Source: Lactobacillus sp. S2-2 (lineage in GTDB: Bacteria > Bacillota > Bacilli > Lactobacillales > Lactobacillaceae). Taken from it: a DNA stretch of 64,000 nt. Numbering within the stretch: the stretch's first letter is position 1; every line of letters starts with the position of its first letter. The notes under the pieces were generated by a model. That model did not search any database, was not told the origin of the DNA, and saw only the letters and a list, made by a program, of their open reading frames with translations. The stretch lies in the NCBI RefSeq assembly GCF_021698855.1, contig NZ_WWFA01000003.1:124001-188000 (forward strand). The letters are read 5' to 3'. Positions 53,449-61,703 of this stretch are shown one piece after another. The position numbers and the translations under genes are program-made.

Positions 53449-55134
53449 ATGTTATATATCGCACTTATGAAATTAAATGCAGTCTTTATCGCAATTATCA
53501 TTATTGGTTGTTTTAAACCAAAATCAATTTACTATACTGTACCAACTGCTGGAGTACTTTTTATTATTAGTTTAATTACAAACTACTTCACTCTTAGCAG
53601 CCGAACTTTCCTAAGCCTAGTATCTAGCAACTTAGTGATGTTAATTATCTTTTCTGCTGTAATTTTCCCTGCCATCATGGTTTTACAACGACAAAACGTT
53701 AAAAAAATCGGTGGTGCAATCATTGCAATGGCAATCATTTTACTAGTCATTAGTGGAATTGGAACTGCTCACACATACCTTTCTAAAAAGCCACTTTATA
53801 ATTCACTTAAAACTGAGGTTAAGGAAGAAGCTCCACGATTATCTAAAGATGAAAATCCAATTACCATCTCACCTAAAACAGTTCGTAATAAGATGAATAA
53901 GGCAATGAGTATTGTCGGTAACTCTTCATTTTATCGTTTAGGTGATTTACAAACTCAAACATACAAAGGAAAAGCCGTTTATATTGCACCAATTGAATTT
54001 GATGGCTTCTGGCCTTGGTTTAAAAAGCATGAAACTCCTGGATACTTTATGGTTTCAGCAACTAATATGAATTCAGATCCAGTTTTCATTAAGAAAAAAA
54101 TGAAATATACTCCTAGTTCATATTTAAGTAAAGATGCTGAAAGAATTATCTATAATAAGTTCCCTAATTGGTGTCGCACTGGAGATGCTCAACTAGAAGT
54201 TGATGATAATGGTACTCCATACTACATTCAAACAATGTACAAAACTCGTGGATTATCTAATCGAATTAATTATAACAGTCTTCATGTTGCTGTATTAAAT
54301 GCTCAAACCAAAGATATGAAATTATACAAAGCAGCCGATGCTCCTTCATTTATTGATGAAAGTATTGATTCATCAACTGCTAAAGAAATGAATGATGTCT
54401 ATGGTCATAATGTTCATGGTCTTTGGAACTTCTCTGGCTTAGATAAAATGAACCCAACTAATTCTGGAACTGAAGATGGTGTTACTCCGGTATTTGATAA
54501 AAAAGGACGAATTCATTACTTCACTGATTTTACTTCAGTTCATAATAATTCTGATTCAACCACTGGATATTCCATGATTGATGCCAGAACTGGTAAATTA
54601 ACTTTCTATAAAGGAAAGAACATTGGAGTTATGGATTCTAAAGGAGCAATTGAATTAGCTAATAAAGAATATGTTGCTCAAAATTGGACTGGAACAATGC
54701 CAATTATGTATAACATTGATGGTACTCCAACTTGGGTAATTTCAATTCTTGATTCCACTGGTTCATTTAGAAACTTTGCCTACATTAAAGCATCTGATCA
54801 AAATGTAAAAGTTTATGCTCCGACTGCTAAACAAGCCCTTGATTTATATCGTGTTCAATTAGAAAATTCTTCTTCTAATCCAGAAGATTCTGATGCTGCA
54901 AAAACTAAAAAGGTTTCCGGTAAAGTTGATCGTTTTGTTGTAATCAATAAAAATAACTTTAATAATGTAATGTTTACATTAAAGAATTCAAAAACATTAT
55001 TTACCGTTTCAACTGAAAATTATCCAAAAGCTGTTTTAATGCATGAAGGTGATCAAGTTGAACTAAATGCTAAATTTAATAGTGCTGGAAATACCGCAAC
55101 AATTGATACTATGAAAGATAAAAATTTAGACTAA
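53449..55134 (+). CDS. Large membrane protein with extracytoplasmic domain, unknown
   Basis: This 561-residue protein has four TM helices within residues 1-106. A long extracellular part (107-561) follows, containing FDGFWPWFKKHETPGYFMVS and many Tyr/Asp-rich beta segments. The last 100 residues (VSGKVDRFVVINKNNF onward) look like an OB-like domain. Similar proteins occur widely in lactobacilli without known function. RBS TTGGAGG. It is monocistronic. Confidence 0.65.
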   Translation: MLYIALMKLNAVFIAIIIIGCFKPKSIYYTVPTAGVLFIISLITNYFTLSSRTFLSLVSSNLVMLIIFSAVIFPAIMVLQRQNVKKIGGAIIAMAIILLVISGIGTAHTYLSKKPLYNSLKTEVKEEAPRLSKDENPITISPKTVRNKMNKAMSIVGNSSFYRLGDLQTQTYKGKAVYIAPIEFDGFWPWFKKHETPGYFMVSATNMNSDPVFIKKKMKYTPSSYLSKDAERIIYNKFPNWCRTGDAQLEVDDNGTPYYIQTMYKTRGLSNRINYNSLHVAVLNAQTKDMKLYKAADAPSFIDESIDSSTAKEMNDVYGHNVHGLWNFSGLDKMNPTNSGTEDGVTPVFDKKGRIHYFTDFTSVHNNSDSTTGYSMIDARTGKLTFYKGKNIGVMDSKGAIELANKEYVAQNWTGTMPIMYNIDGTPTWVISILDSTGSFRNFAYIKASDQNVKVYAPTAKQALDLYRVQLENSSSNPEDSDAAKTKKVSGKVDRFVVINKNNFNNVMFTLKNSKTLFTVSTENYPKAVLMHEGDQVELNAKFNSAGNTATIDTMKDKNLD

Positions 55135-55173
55135 AATAAAAACTTACTGATTAAAATATCAGTAAGTTTTTTC
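55134..55173 (+). terminator. Terminator after 53449-55134
   Basis: AAAACTTACTGAT and ATCAGTAAGTTTT arms, followed by T-rich sequence. It overlaps the 3' end of the small minus-strand ORF. Confidence 0.8.
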
Positions 55174-55335
55174 TTTTTTTATTTTAATTGCTGAAATAAT
55201 ACAACTACCGATACCCCATAAATTAATAATAGAAAAAATAATCAATCCAATTGTGTCTAACTTAGCATATCCAGAAGTAAAAGGAAGTGACATTCCAAAA
55301 ACAAAAACAATTTTTCCAATATTTTCACTACCCAT
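55159..55335 (-). CDS. 58-residue two-TM protein, unknown
   Basis: ATG 55335 begins MGSENIGKIVFVFGMSL; the second hydrophobic stretch is TIGLIIFSIINLWGIGSCII, ending in a basic tail. Its RBS is weak. A shorter relative with TIGISIFNIISL and a similar tail is encoded at 61329-61448, which supports the reading frame. Confidence 0.4.
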   Translation of the reverse strand: MGSENIGKIVFVFGMSLPFTSGYAKLDTIGLIIFSIINLWGIGSCIISAIKIKKEKTY

Positions 55336-55466
55336 TTTAAAAATTTACTTTATTTATTAATTTAATTATTATAAGATTAATAAAAAGAAATGATTTATAT
55401 TCTAAAGAGGAAAGATTAAAAGGAAGAACAAGTCATTCTGAGTCTCCTATAATAGGTACAGATGGT

Positions 55467-56795
55467 ATGATTTCAGCTATGCTTTACGATATTGATGATG
55501 CAACCGATGACATGAAGGAAGATCAAGCAATTGGCTTTATAGGCTATAATGACACAAATAAATTTTTTGATGAAAGTAAGCTACAAAGATTTAATATGGA
55601 AATGACGTACCCATATGTTTTACAAATAGACTTAAGCAAATTTTTTGAAAATTTATATACACATTTATTATCACAAATAAACGATAACAATCTTTTTTCA
55701 AACGAAATTAATAATGACTTTAATTATTTTCTTGATTGGTTAGATGTATATAATCAAAAAATAAATGATAATCATACAAAGGGAATCATTCAAGGACCTA
55801 TATCTTCTAAAATAACTGCAGAATTATTACAAATTTCTTTAGATCAATTAATTAATGAATCTATTAAAAAAAATAAATTAGATATAAGATTCACTAGATA
55901 TGTTGATGACTATCGTTTTTATTCTCGTAGGTCTTACGATTTAACATCTATAAAGAATAAATTAACAAAATTATTCAGACAATATGAATTATCCATAAAT
56001 GAATCTAAAATAAAAATATATAAAGGATTTGAACAACAAAAAATAGCGCATTTAAAAAATAACAACTCCATAAAAAATATAACAGAAGTTAAAAATCATA
56101 AATATAACTTAGATGATTACATAAGGTTTAGAGATAATTTTATAGATATACTAAATGATAAAGATATACCAACAATCAAAGCCTTATTATCAATTTTACG
56201 TAAGAATATAAATAATAAAGACATAATATTTACAGATAAAGATATTATAAGTTCCTTGATTATGTTTTTAATAAAAATATCTTATGTTGTAACCATACTT
56301 ACTTCACAAGTATATAAATTAATTTACTCAATAATTGAAAAAATCGATGAAGAACAAACAAAAAATCAAATATGGGAGATCTTATTTAATGAATTTAATT
56401 ATATAGAAGAATCTTTCCCTGAAACAGATTTGGAAGCTTGGTATTTTTTTGTTCTATCAAATACAGGAAATTCAGATAAAAACAATATAGTATTTCAGAA
56501 ATATAAAAAAAACACTGATATATCAGATTTAAACGTTATAGTTTTAACATTATTATTAAAAAAAGGTGACAATAAAACTAATAATGATATTCAAGAGCTA
56601 ATATTAGACATAATAAATATTAAAAAAAATATAAGTTCAATTCCTCAAACTAAATGGTGGTTACCTATATCAAAATTATGGATAGTAAATAATAAAGATA
56701 TAGATAAAAAATTGAAAAACTTATTCATCCATAATAACAAGAATTTAAACTGGGAAAGTTTAGGACTAATAGAGTTTTTATGGAGAAATAAATAA
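55467..56795 (+). CDS. Reverse transcriptase, Abi/DRT-like, possibly 5'-truncated
   Basis: From the first ATG this is 442 residues. The RT palm has motif A YVLQIDLSKFF (D55), motif B GIIQGPISSKI and motif C FTRYVDDYRF (YVDD, 145-148). It is followed by about 270 residues of helical, Asn/Lys/Ile-rich sequence without a maturase or endonuclease domain. That plan fits UG/abortive-infection RTs (AbiA/AbiK/DRT types) used in phage defence, not group II introns. ATG 55467 has no RBS, and the frame is open and coding-like back to 55341 (KEERLKGRTSHSESPIIG), so the natural 5' end may be lost. It is more AT-rich than its neighbours, suggesting transfer. Confidence 0.78.
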   Translation: MISAMLYDIDDATDDMKEDQAIGFIGYNDTNKFFDESKLQRFNMEMTYPYVLQIDLSKFFENLYTHLLSQINDNNLFSNEINNDFNYFLDWLDVYNQKINDNHTKGIIQGPISSKITAELLQISLDQLINESIKKNKLDIRFTRYVDDYRFYSRRSYDLTSIKNKLTKLFRQYELSINESKIKIYKGFEQQKIAHLKNNNSIKNITEVKNHKYNLDDYIRFRDNFIDILNDKDIPTIKALLSILRKNINNKDIIFTDKDIISSLIMFLIKISYVVTILTSQVYKLIYSIIEKIDEEQTKNQIWEILFNEFNYIEESFPETDLEAWYFFVLSNTGNSDKNNIVFQKYKKNTDISDLNVIVLTLLLKKGDNKTNNDIQELILDIINIKKNISSIPQTKWWLPISKLWIVNNKDIDKKLKNLFIHNNKNLNWESLGLIEFLWRNK

Positions 56796-56870
56796 TAACT
56801 TAATTGTATTATATAAATATTCCTAAAATACCCAAAAATTTTTCTGAATTCTTGATTTAATTACCTTTCA

Positions 56871-56905
56871 AGTCCATAAAAAGATATAAAATCTTTTTAT
56901 GGACT
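56871..56905 (+). repeat. 15-bp hairpin downstream of the RT gene
   Basis: AGTCCATAAAAAGAT (56871-56885), loop ATAAA, ATCTTTTTATGGACT (56891-56905) is a perfect stem without a T run. It could be a processed RNA element or weak terminator for the RT gene. Confidence 0.6.
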
Positions 56906-56944
56906 ATTATGTATTTTATTTCATTTATCATTACACTAAAAAAT

Positions 56945-56985
56945 AAAAATCATCTTTTATATTTATAATTTAAAAGATGATTTTT
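56945..56985 (-). terminator. Terminator of 56984-57733
   Basis: AAAAATCATCTTTTA (56945-56959) and TAAAAGATGATTTTT (56971-56985). Confidence 0.8.
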
Positions 56986-57733
56986 ATTTAATATTTTCAA
57001 TATATTCTCTTTTTATTTTCCAATATTCCATGGCTAAATTTATATAACTACGTACATCATTAATATTAGAAATAGTATTTGTCTTACCACTTTCTATAAG
57101 TCTTTTTACAAAGTCCTTATGACTATCATCAATAAGATAAACTTGTTTACAATAATCATATATACTGTCAAAACTATCTAAGAATTCATTTCGTAAATTA
57201 TAATTTGACTCAACTATTTTATTGTTACGCTTTCCTATTTCAGTTTCTTCTTTATTTATTGAAGTAAAATATACAGATAATTGATAAATAAACTTATCAA
57301 ATCTGTCTCCAAATTGAACTCCTTTAGTACTATTTAATCCACCAGTTCTAGGCATTAACGAAAAATTTAAAAGATTATGATGCATTTCTATACAAAATTC
57401 TAAATTTTTAAAATCATTTAAGGTTCCATCACCTTCCACAAGCTTTTTCCAAAAATAAGGATACTTATTATCATTAAAATTAAAATCTGTATCTCCAGTA
57501 ATTTCTAATCCTTCAATCGAAAACTTATTTGATTTCGCAATTAATCTATTAAAATTATTTTGTATTTTATAGTCTATACTTTCTAAATCAAACTTTTCTA
57601 AGAAACTAAATTCCCCATGCTTATTCAAATCTATAAAATATTTCCATGTTTCTGGAGAAGAATCTGGATCAAAAAGTAAATATTTATTATCATAATTCTG
57701 CTTATCGATAATCTGTTTATAATTAATTTCCAT
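56984..57733 (-). CDS. Cytoplasmic protein, unknown (DUF6994-like)
   Basis: This is a 249-residue soluble protein. Recognisable stretches are YLLFDPDSSPETWKYFIDL near the N-terminus and HHNLLNFSLMPRTGGLNSTK in the middle, then GDRFDKFIYQL. They recall the DUF6994 group, but I am not certain. The function is unknown. RBS AAGGAG. It is convergent with the RT gene and lies in the same strongly AT-rich stretch, so it may be part of a defence or accessory insertion. Confidence 0.55.
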   Translation of the reverse strand: MEINYKQIIDKQNYDNKYLLFDPDSSPETWKYFIDLNKHGEFSFLEKFDLESIDYKIQNNFNRLIAKSNKFSIEGLEITGDTDFNFNDNKYPYFWKKLVEGDGTLNDFKNLEFCIEMHHNLLNFSLMPRTGGLNSTKGVQFGDRFDKFIYQLSVYFTSINKEETEIGKRNNKIVESNYNLRNEFLDSFDSIYDYCKQVYLIDDSHKDFVKRLIESGKTNTISNINDVRSYINLAMEYWKIKREYIENIK

Positions 57734-57847
57734 ATAAAAATTCTCCTTATAAATTTATATATATTACATAATTCGACTGTATTTTATCATTACAACAATA
57801 ACTTGACTAAAATAAATTGATTTAATAACATTTTAAAGACATAAAAA

Positions 57848-57872
57848 AATAGTCCATTTTCTATGGACTATC
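57848..57872 (-). terminator. Terminator of the EamA gene
   Basis: ATAGTCCAT (57849-57857) and ATGGACTAT (57863-57871), T-rich on the minus strand. Confidence 0.8.
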
Positions 57873-58754
57873 TGGATTACTTCCCATTGATTGAATAAAT
57901 ATCGTTGATAAAATTAAAATTCCACCAATAATTTGGACTGGAGAGAATGAAACATGTAAGAAAACAACTGATAAAAATGTTGCACTTAATGGCTCAAATG
58001 AACTAACCATTCCAGTAACACTCGGTGATAAATCTCTTAGACTCTTTAAATAAAATAAATAAGAAAACATAGTTCCAAATGTAATGATAAAGGCAATCCA
58101 TCCAAATGTTCCCATACTAATTGGAGGTAGTTTTGTTGTAAATAATGTTTTGGATAAAACCGTACTTCCAATTAACATTGCCCATCCAATTACAACCATC
58201 TCATTATATTCGCTTAACAATTTTCGTGGAACTAATGTATATGAAGCTTGACTCAATCCTGCTCCAATTCCAAAAATAACAGCTAATGGCGACAATGATA
58301 AACTATTTAAATTACCACTAGTTACTAATAAGAAAGTTCCAATTAGTGCAATTAAAATCGAAAAAGAATTAATTCTACTAGGTAATTGTCGTTTAGATAA
58401 CGATAAATATAAAATAATAAAAATTGGACCTAGGAACTGAAGGACAGTTGCCGTCGGTGCATTTCCATACTTAATGGCTAGAAAATAAGTTAGTTGTGAA
58501 GGAAAAACACCAAAGAAAGCAAAACATAATAACAAAATAACACTTTTTGGTTTCTTCCAAATTGAAAAAATATCTGCTTTAAATAAAAGTGCTAATCCCA
58601 ATAACAATAATCCAGCAAAAAGTAATCTAATTTCTACTAACCAAATTGAAGGAATTGCTTTATGACTAAATAGGTATTCGGCAACAGTTCCCGATGCTCC
58701 CCAAAAGATACATCCCGTTACCGCAAAAAACAAACCTCTTTTCTTATTTTGCAT
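57861..58754 (-). CDS. EamA/DMT-family permease (10 TM)
   Basis: This 297-residue transporter has two EamA repeats of five TM helices. The first begins RGLFFAVTGCIFWGASGTVA and the second PLAVIFGIGAGLSQASYTLV; the conserved FLGPIFIILYLSL and EPLSATFLSVV elements end each half. Likely an amino acid or metabolite exporter; substrate unknown. Confidence 0.88.
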   Translation of the reverse strand: MQNKKRGLFFAVTGCIFWGASGTVAEYLFSHKAIPSIWLVEIRLLFAGLLLLGLALLFKADIFSIWKKPKSVILLLCFAFFGVFPSQLTYFLAIKYGNAPTATVLQFLGPIFIILYLSLSKRQLPSRINSFSILIALIGTFLLVTSGNLNSLSLSPLAVIFGIGAGLSQASYTLVPRKLLSEYNEMVVIGWAMLIGSTVLSKTLFTTKLPPISMGTFGWIAFIITFGTMFSYLFYLKSLRDLSPSVTGMVSSFEPLSATFLSVVFLHVSFSPVQIIGGILILSTIFIQSMGSNPDSP

Positions 58755-58834
58755 ATAATAAAACCACCCTAGTATGTATTTAGTGGATTTATTATAACTT
58801 AGATAAATTCAAATTAAAATATTAGATGTAAGGA

Positions 58835-59878
58835 CTATTTGTAATTTAATTTAAAATCTTCTGCTTTTTGAAAATTAATTTTATTAGTAAAAATGTAACG
58901 ACTAATAAATGCCATAATTATTGGTAAAACAATAAATAAGGTAAGATTAATCATTAAATGAATCATTCCACCATTTGGGTGAGCATCAAGATCAGCTAGT
59001 GGTCCAACTAATCCAGAAAGACCAAATCCAGCACTAAAAGGAGTTCCTTGAATACCAAAGATTGCTCCTAATCCACCTGCAATTGCTGCATTAATCATTG
59101 ATGGAATAAATAATTTTGGCTTTGATAACATATTAGCCATTTGAATTTTAGGAGTTCCAATAAAATGAGAAATAGTTGTTCCAAATGAATTAGCTTTTGC
59201 TCCAGCAATTGCAACTGTAAATGCTGCGGCAACAATTCCTAAATTAGCTGATCCAGCAGCAATTCCAGAAATTCCAATTGCGGTTGCGATTCCAACTGAA
59301 CTGATTGGAGAAATAATTAAAACGGCAAAACATATTCCCATTAAAATCCCCATTAAAATTGGTTGTAGTGTTGTAATTGCTTGAATCGTTTTTCCAATGT
59401 CATTAGTAAAAGCAGTTACTGGTCCAAGCGTTAAAGCACCAATTCCACCTGCTACTAATAGAGTAATCATTGGTAATAATAAAATAGTGTAATCTTTTAA
59501 AGCTTTCCCTAACACCATAATTAAAATGTATGCCACTGTGATTGAGATTCCAATGTTAATTACATTTCCACTACCATTAACCGTAATCATTCCATTATCA
59601 AACTTAGCATTACCTGCTCCAACCGTTGCTGCTAAAGCCATTGATGCAGTTTGAATTGGAGTGAATTTTGCAATCATCCCCACACACGCAGCACTTGTTG
59701 CTGGTAAGATAGCAGCTGCTAATCCAGTAAATGAAATGATAATTGATAAAGCTGGGAAGCTAGGAATTAATGGTTTTACAATTGAATTTAAAATTGCTCC
59801 AGGAATTAACGCGACAATTAATCCCATTGAGATTCCATTTAAAATATTTAATGTATTTGTTTTTAAACTATTTTTCAT
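58835..59878 (-). CDS. PTS_EIIC_2-family membrane permease
   Basis: This is a 347-residue protein with about ten TM segments, very rich in Gly, Ala and Ile. It contains FTGLAAAILPATSAACVGMIA, GNAKFDNGMI and GTTISHFIGTPKIQ, typical of the PTS_EIIC_2 family. That family lacks neighbouring EIIA/EIIB genes, as here, and its substrate is not established. RBS AAGGAGAG. A leader-peptide attenuator ends 20 bases before this gene and should control it. Confidence 0.85.
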   Translation of the reverse strand: MKNSLKTNTLNILNGISMGLIVALIPGAILNSIVKPLIPSFPALSIIISFTGLAAAILPATSAACVGMIAKFTPIQTASMALAATVGAGNAKFDNGMITVNGSGNVINIGISITVAYILIMVLGKALKDYTILLLPMITLLVAGGIGALTLGPVTAFTNDIGKTIQAITTLQPILMGILMGICFAVLIISPISSVGIATAIGISGIAAGSANLGIVAAAFTVAIAGAKANSFGTTISHFIGTPKIQMANMLSKPKLFIPSMINAAIAGGLGAIFGIQGTPFSAGFGLSGLVGPLADLDAHPNGGMIHLMINLTLFIVLPIIMAFISRYIFTNKINFQKAEDFKLNYK

Positions 59879-59896
59879 CTTGTTCTCTCCTTATAA

Positions 59897-60048
59897 TAAA
59901 AAAATCCTAGTTAGTAAATTACTAACTAGGATTAATATTTGGCATATTATTATAATCGTCGAAACTTCCACAGATTCTCAACCATTACCTAGTTAGTAAC
60001 ATTTTTCATGTATCTAACCAGGCACAGTAACAAACCTTACTTAGATAC
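59897..60048 (-). promoter_or_regulatory. Leader-peptide transcription attenuator of the PTS_EIIC_2 gene
   Basis: In transcript order: region 1 GTATCTAA (60048-60041), region 2 GCCTGGTTAGATAC (60023-60010), region 3 ACTAACTAGG (59997-59988), region 4 CCTAGTTAGT (59930-59921), region 5 ACTAACTAGG (59915-59906), then a T run to 59897. 1:2 pairs 8 bp; 2:3 pairs 10 bp with two G-T; 3:4 and 4:5 pair 10 bp each. 4:5 is the terminator and 3:4 is an antiterminator freed when 1:2 forms. Region 1 is inside the leader ORF. Confidence 0.8.
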
Positions 60049-60105
60049 GTTCGTAAACCAAGTAAAGTTATAATAACTATTAAGTTGAGTCATTTTATTT
60101 TTCAT
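60037..60105 (-). CDS. 22-residue aromatic-rich leader peptide
   Basis: AAGGAG (60120-60115), 9-10 bases upstream, is an excellent RBS for this ORF. The peptide begins MKNKMTQLN, then carries SYYNFTWFT and ends NVSK. Five of 22 residues are aromatic, with a tandem Tyr-Tyr and one Trp. Its last three sense codons overlap attenuator region 1, so ribosome position should decide which hairpins form. Confidence 0.75.
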   Translation of the reverse strand: MKNKMTQLNSYYNFTWFTNVSK

Positions 60106-60136
60106 CTTGAAAGTCTCCTTTTTTATTGTTGAAATA

Positions 60137-60165
60137 ATTTAACCATGAATAAATATTCAGGTCAA
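60137..60165 (-). promoter_or_regulatory. Promoter of the PTS_EIIC_2 leader transcript
   Basis: Minus-strand TTGACC (60165-60160), a 17-bp spacer containing TGAATA/TATTCA dyad symmetry, and TTAAAT (60142-60137). Confidence 0.65.
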
Positions 60166-60259
60166 TCATTATCTTCAAATATTTTATTTGAATTTTTTTA
60201 AATGAAGCGTACAATCAGATTTACGTACAAAAAGATAGTAAAAATCAGAGGAGGAAGTC

Positions 60260-61294
60260 ATGTCTTTATTATTATCAAATGCAACAATTGGTCAATTAGA
60301 ATTAAAAAATCGAGTGGTAATGTCTCCGATGTGTATGTATGAAGTTAAAAATGAAGATGGAATTTTAACTCCTTTTCATTTTGCTCATTATGGCATGCGT
60401 GCTATCAGCCAAGTTGGTCTAATCATCACTGAATCAACTGCTGTCGAACCAGATGGACGCATTACTAAAAATGATTTAGGACTTTGGAACGATGACCAAA
60501 AAAATGAATTCAAAAAATTAGTGGACTCAATTCATTATCTAGGTAGTAAAATTGGAATTCAATTAAATCATGCTGGTCGAAAAGCTGAAAATGCTGTTAA
60601 TCCAGTCGCACCCAGTGCGATTTCATTTAATGATGAATTCAGAACTCCTGCTGAATTAACCATTAATCAAATTAATGAAATTATTAATAACTTTGGCAAA
60701 GCTGCCAAAAGAGCTGAAAATGCAGGAGCTGACATGGTCGAAATTCATGGAGCTCATGGATATTTACTTCATCAATTTTTATCTGCGGTTGCTAATCATC
60801 GTACCGATTAATTCGGTGGAAATTTAGAAAATCGTTATCGAATTGTTCATAAAGTTATTAGTCAAATTAAAAATAACTTTTCTGGTCCCATTTGGATTCG
60901 TTTATCACTTAGTGATTATGATGAAACTGGAACTCAAAATTCAATAAATGATTGGAAACAAATTGCTCAATGGCTCGAAGATGATGGCATTGATTTAATT
61001 GATGCTTCAACTGGTGGATTAACCAATAAATTCCCTAATTTTCCAGTTCATGATGGCTATCAAACTCCATTTGCAACTCAATTAAAGGAAGCTGTTAATA
61101 TTCCCGTTGCAACTGTGGGACTATTAGATAATCCTGGCTTATCTGAATATATTTTACAAAATAATCAAGCTGATTTAATTTTTGAAGGTCGTGGATTATT
61201 AAGAAATACTAATTGGTTAACCGATGCGGCTAAAGAATTACACGATCATGATTTCAAACCATACAATGGTTCATATAAGCGCGCCATTAAATAA
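60260..61294 (+). pseudogene. Old yellow enzyme (YqjM-like) with internal stop
   Basis: Residues 1-183 (NATIGQLELKNRVVMSPMCM, QLNHAGRKAE, HGAHGYLLHQFLSAVANHR) form the first two thirds of a flavin-dependent ene-reductase. An in-frame TAA (60809-60811) replaces the Glu normal in HRTDEFGG. The same frame then continues FGGNLENRYRIVHKV to EGRGLLRNTNWLTDAAKEL and stops at 61294. Total length is normal for the class (about 344 codons). RBS GGAGGAAG is intact, so inactivation looks recent. Confidence 0.92.
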
Positions 61295-61332
61295 ATAAAA
61301 GTTCAAACGAAATTTCGTTTGAACTTTTTTAT
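61289..61332. terminator. Terminator after the OYE remnant
   Basis: AAAAGTTCAAACGAAA and its complement TTTCGTTTGAACTTTT form a long perfect stem. Confidence 0.88.
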
Positions 61333-61448
61333 TTTTTACTTCTTAATAATAAAACCATTCCAACTAGTAATGAAATAATATTAAAAATACTAATTCCAAT
61401 TGTCTCAGTGATATTAGCACTGGTTAAAGTTAAAACTGATTTATTCAA
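61329..61448 (-). CDS. Possible 39-residue TM peptide
   Basis: An open frame from TTG 61448 has one hydrophobic stretch (TIGISIFNIISLLVGMVLLL) and ends RSKK. There is no good RBS. Similarity to the second TM of the 58-residue protein at 55159-55335 is the only support; it may be a decayed paralogue. Confidence 0.25.
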   Translation of the reverse strand: MNKSVLTLTSANITETIGISIFNIISLLVGMVLLLRSKK

Positions 61449-61471
61449 AAATATTTTTTTATAAACAAAAA

Positions 61472-61502
61472 AACATAGAATTCATTTTCATCTATGTTTT
61501 TA
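61472..61502 (-). terminator. Terminator downstream of pstS2 and the 55-residue protein
   Basis: AAAACATAGA and TCTATGTTTT arms with a T/A-rich flank. Confidence 0.75.
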
Positions 61503-61509
61503 CTATTTT

Positions 61510-61677
61510 CTATAATAAATATGGGATTAATATTAAGAAATACACCAAACTAATAATTAAAGCAATCAGTGATCTTCTAACATAGAGAAGATTATCTTTA
61601 ACTATATATGATACAAAATTAACAACAAATAAAATTAATGAACAGATTAATAAAAATGAAATTAAATTAAAGTTCAT
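61510..61677 (-). CDS. 55-residue two-TM membrane protein
   Basis: ATG 61677 with AGAGGATG upstream encodes MNFNLISFLLICSLILFVV, then VKDNLLYVRRS, then a second helix. It begins 26 bases after pstS2 on the same strand and shares its terminator, so it may be part of the phosphate regulon. No family was recognised. Confidence 0.55.
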   Translation of the reverse strand: MNFNLISFLLICSLILFVVNFVSYIVKDNLLYVRRSLIALIISLVYFLILIPYLL

Positions 61678-61703
61678 AATTTATCATCCTCTAAGTAATC
61701 GAA

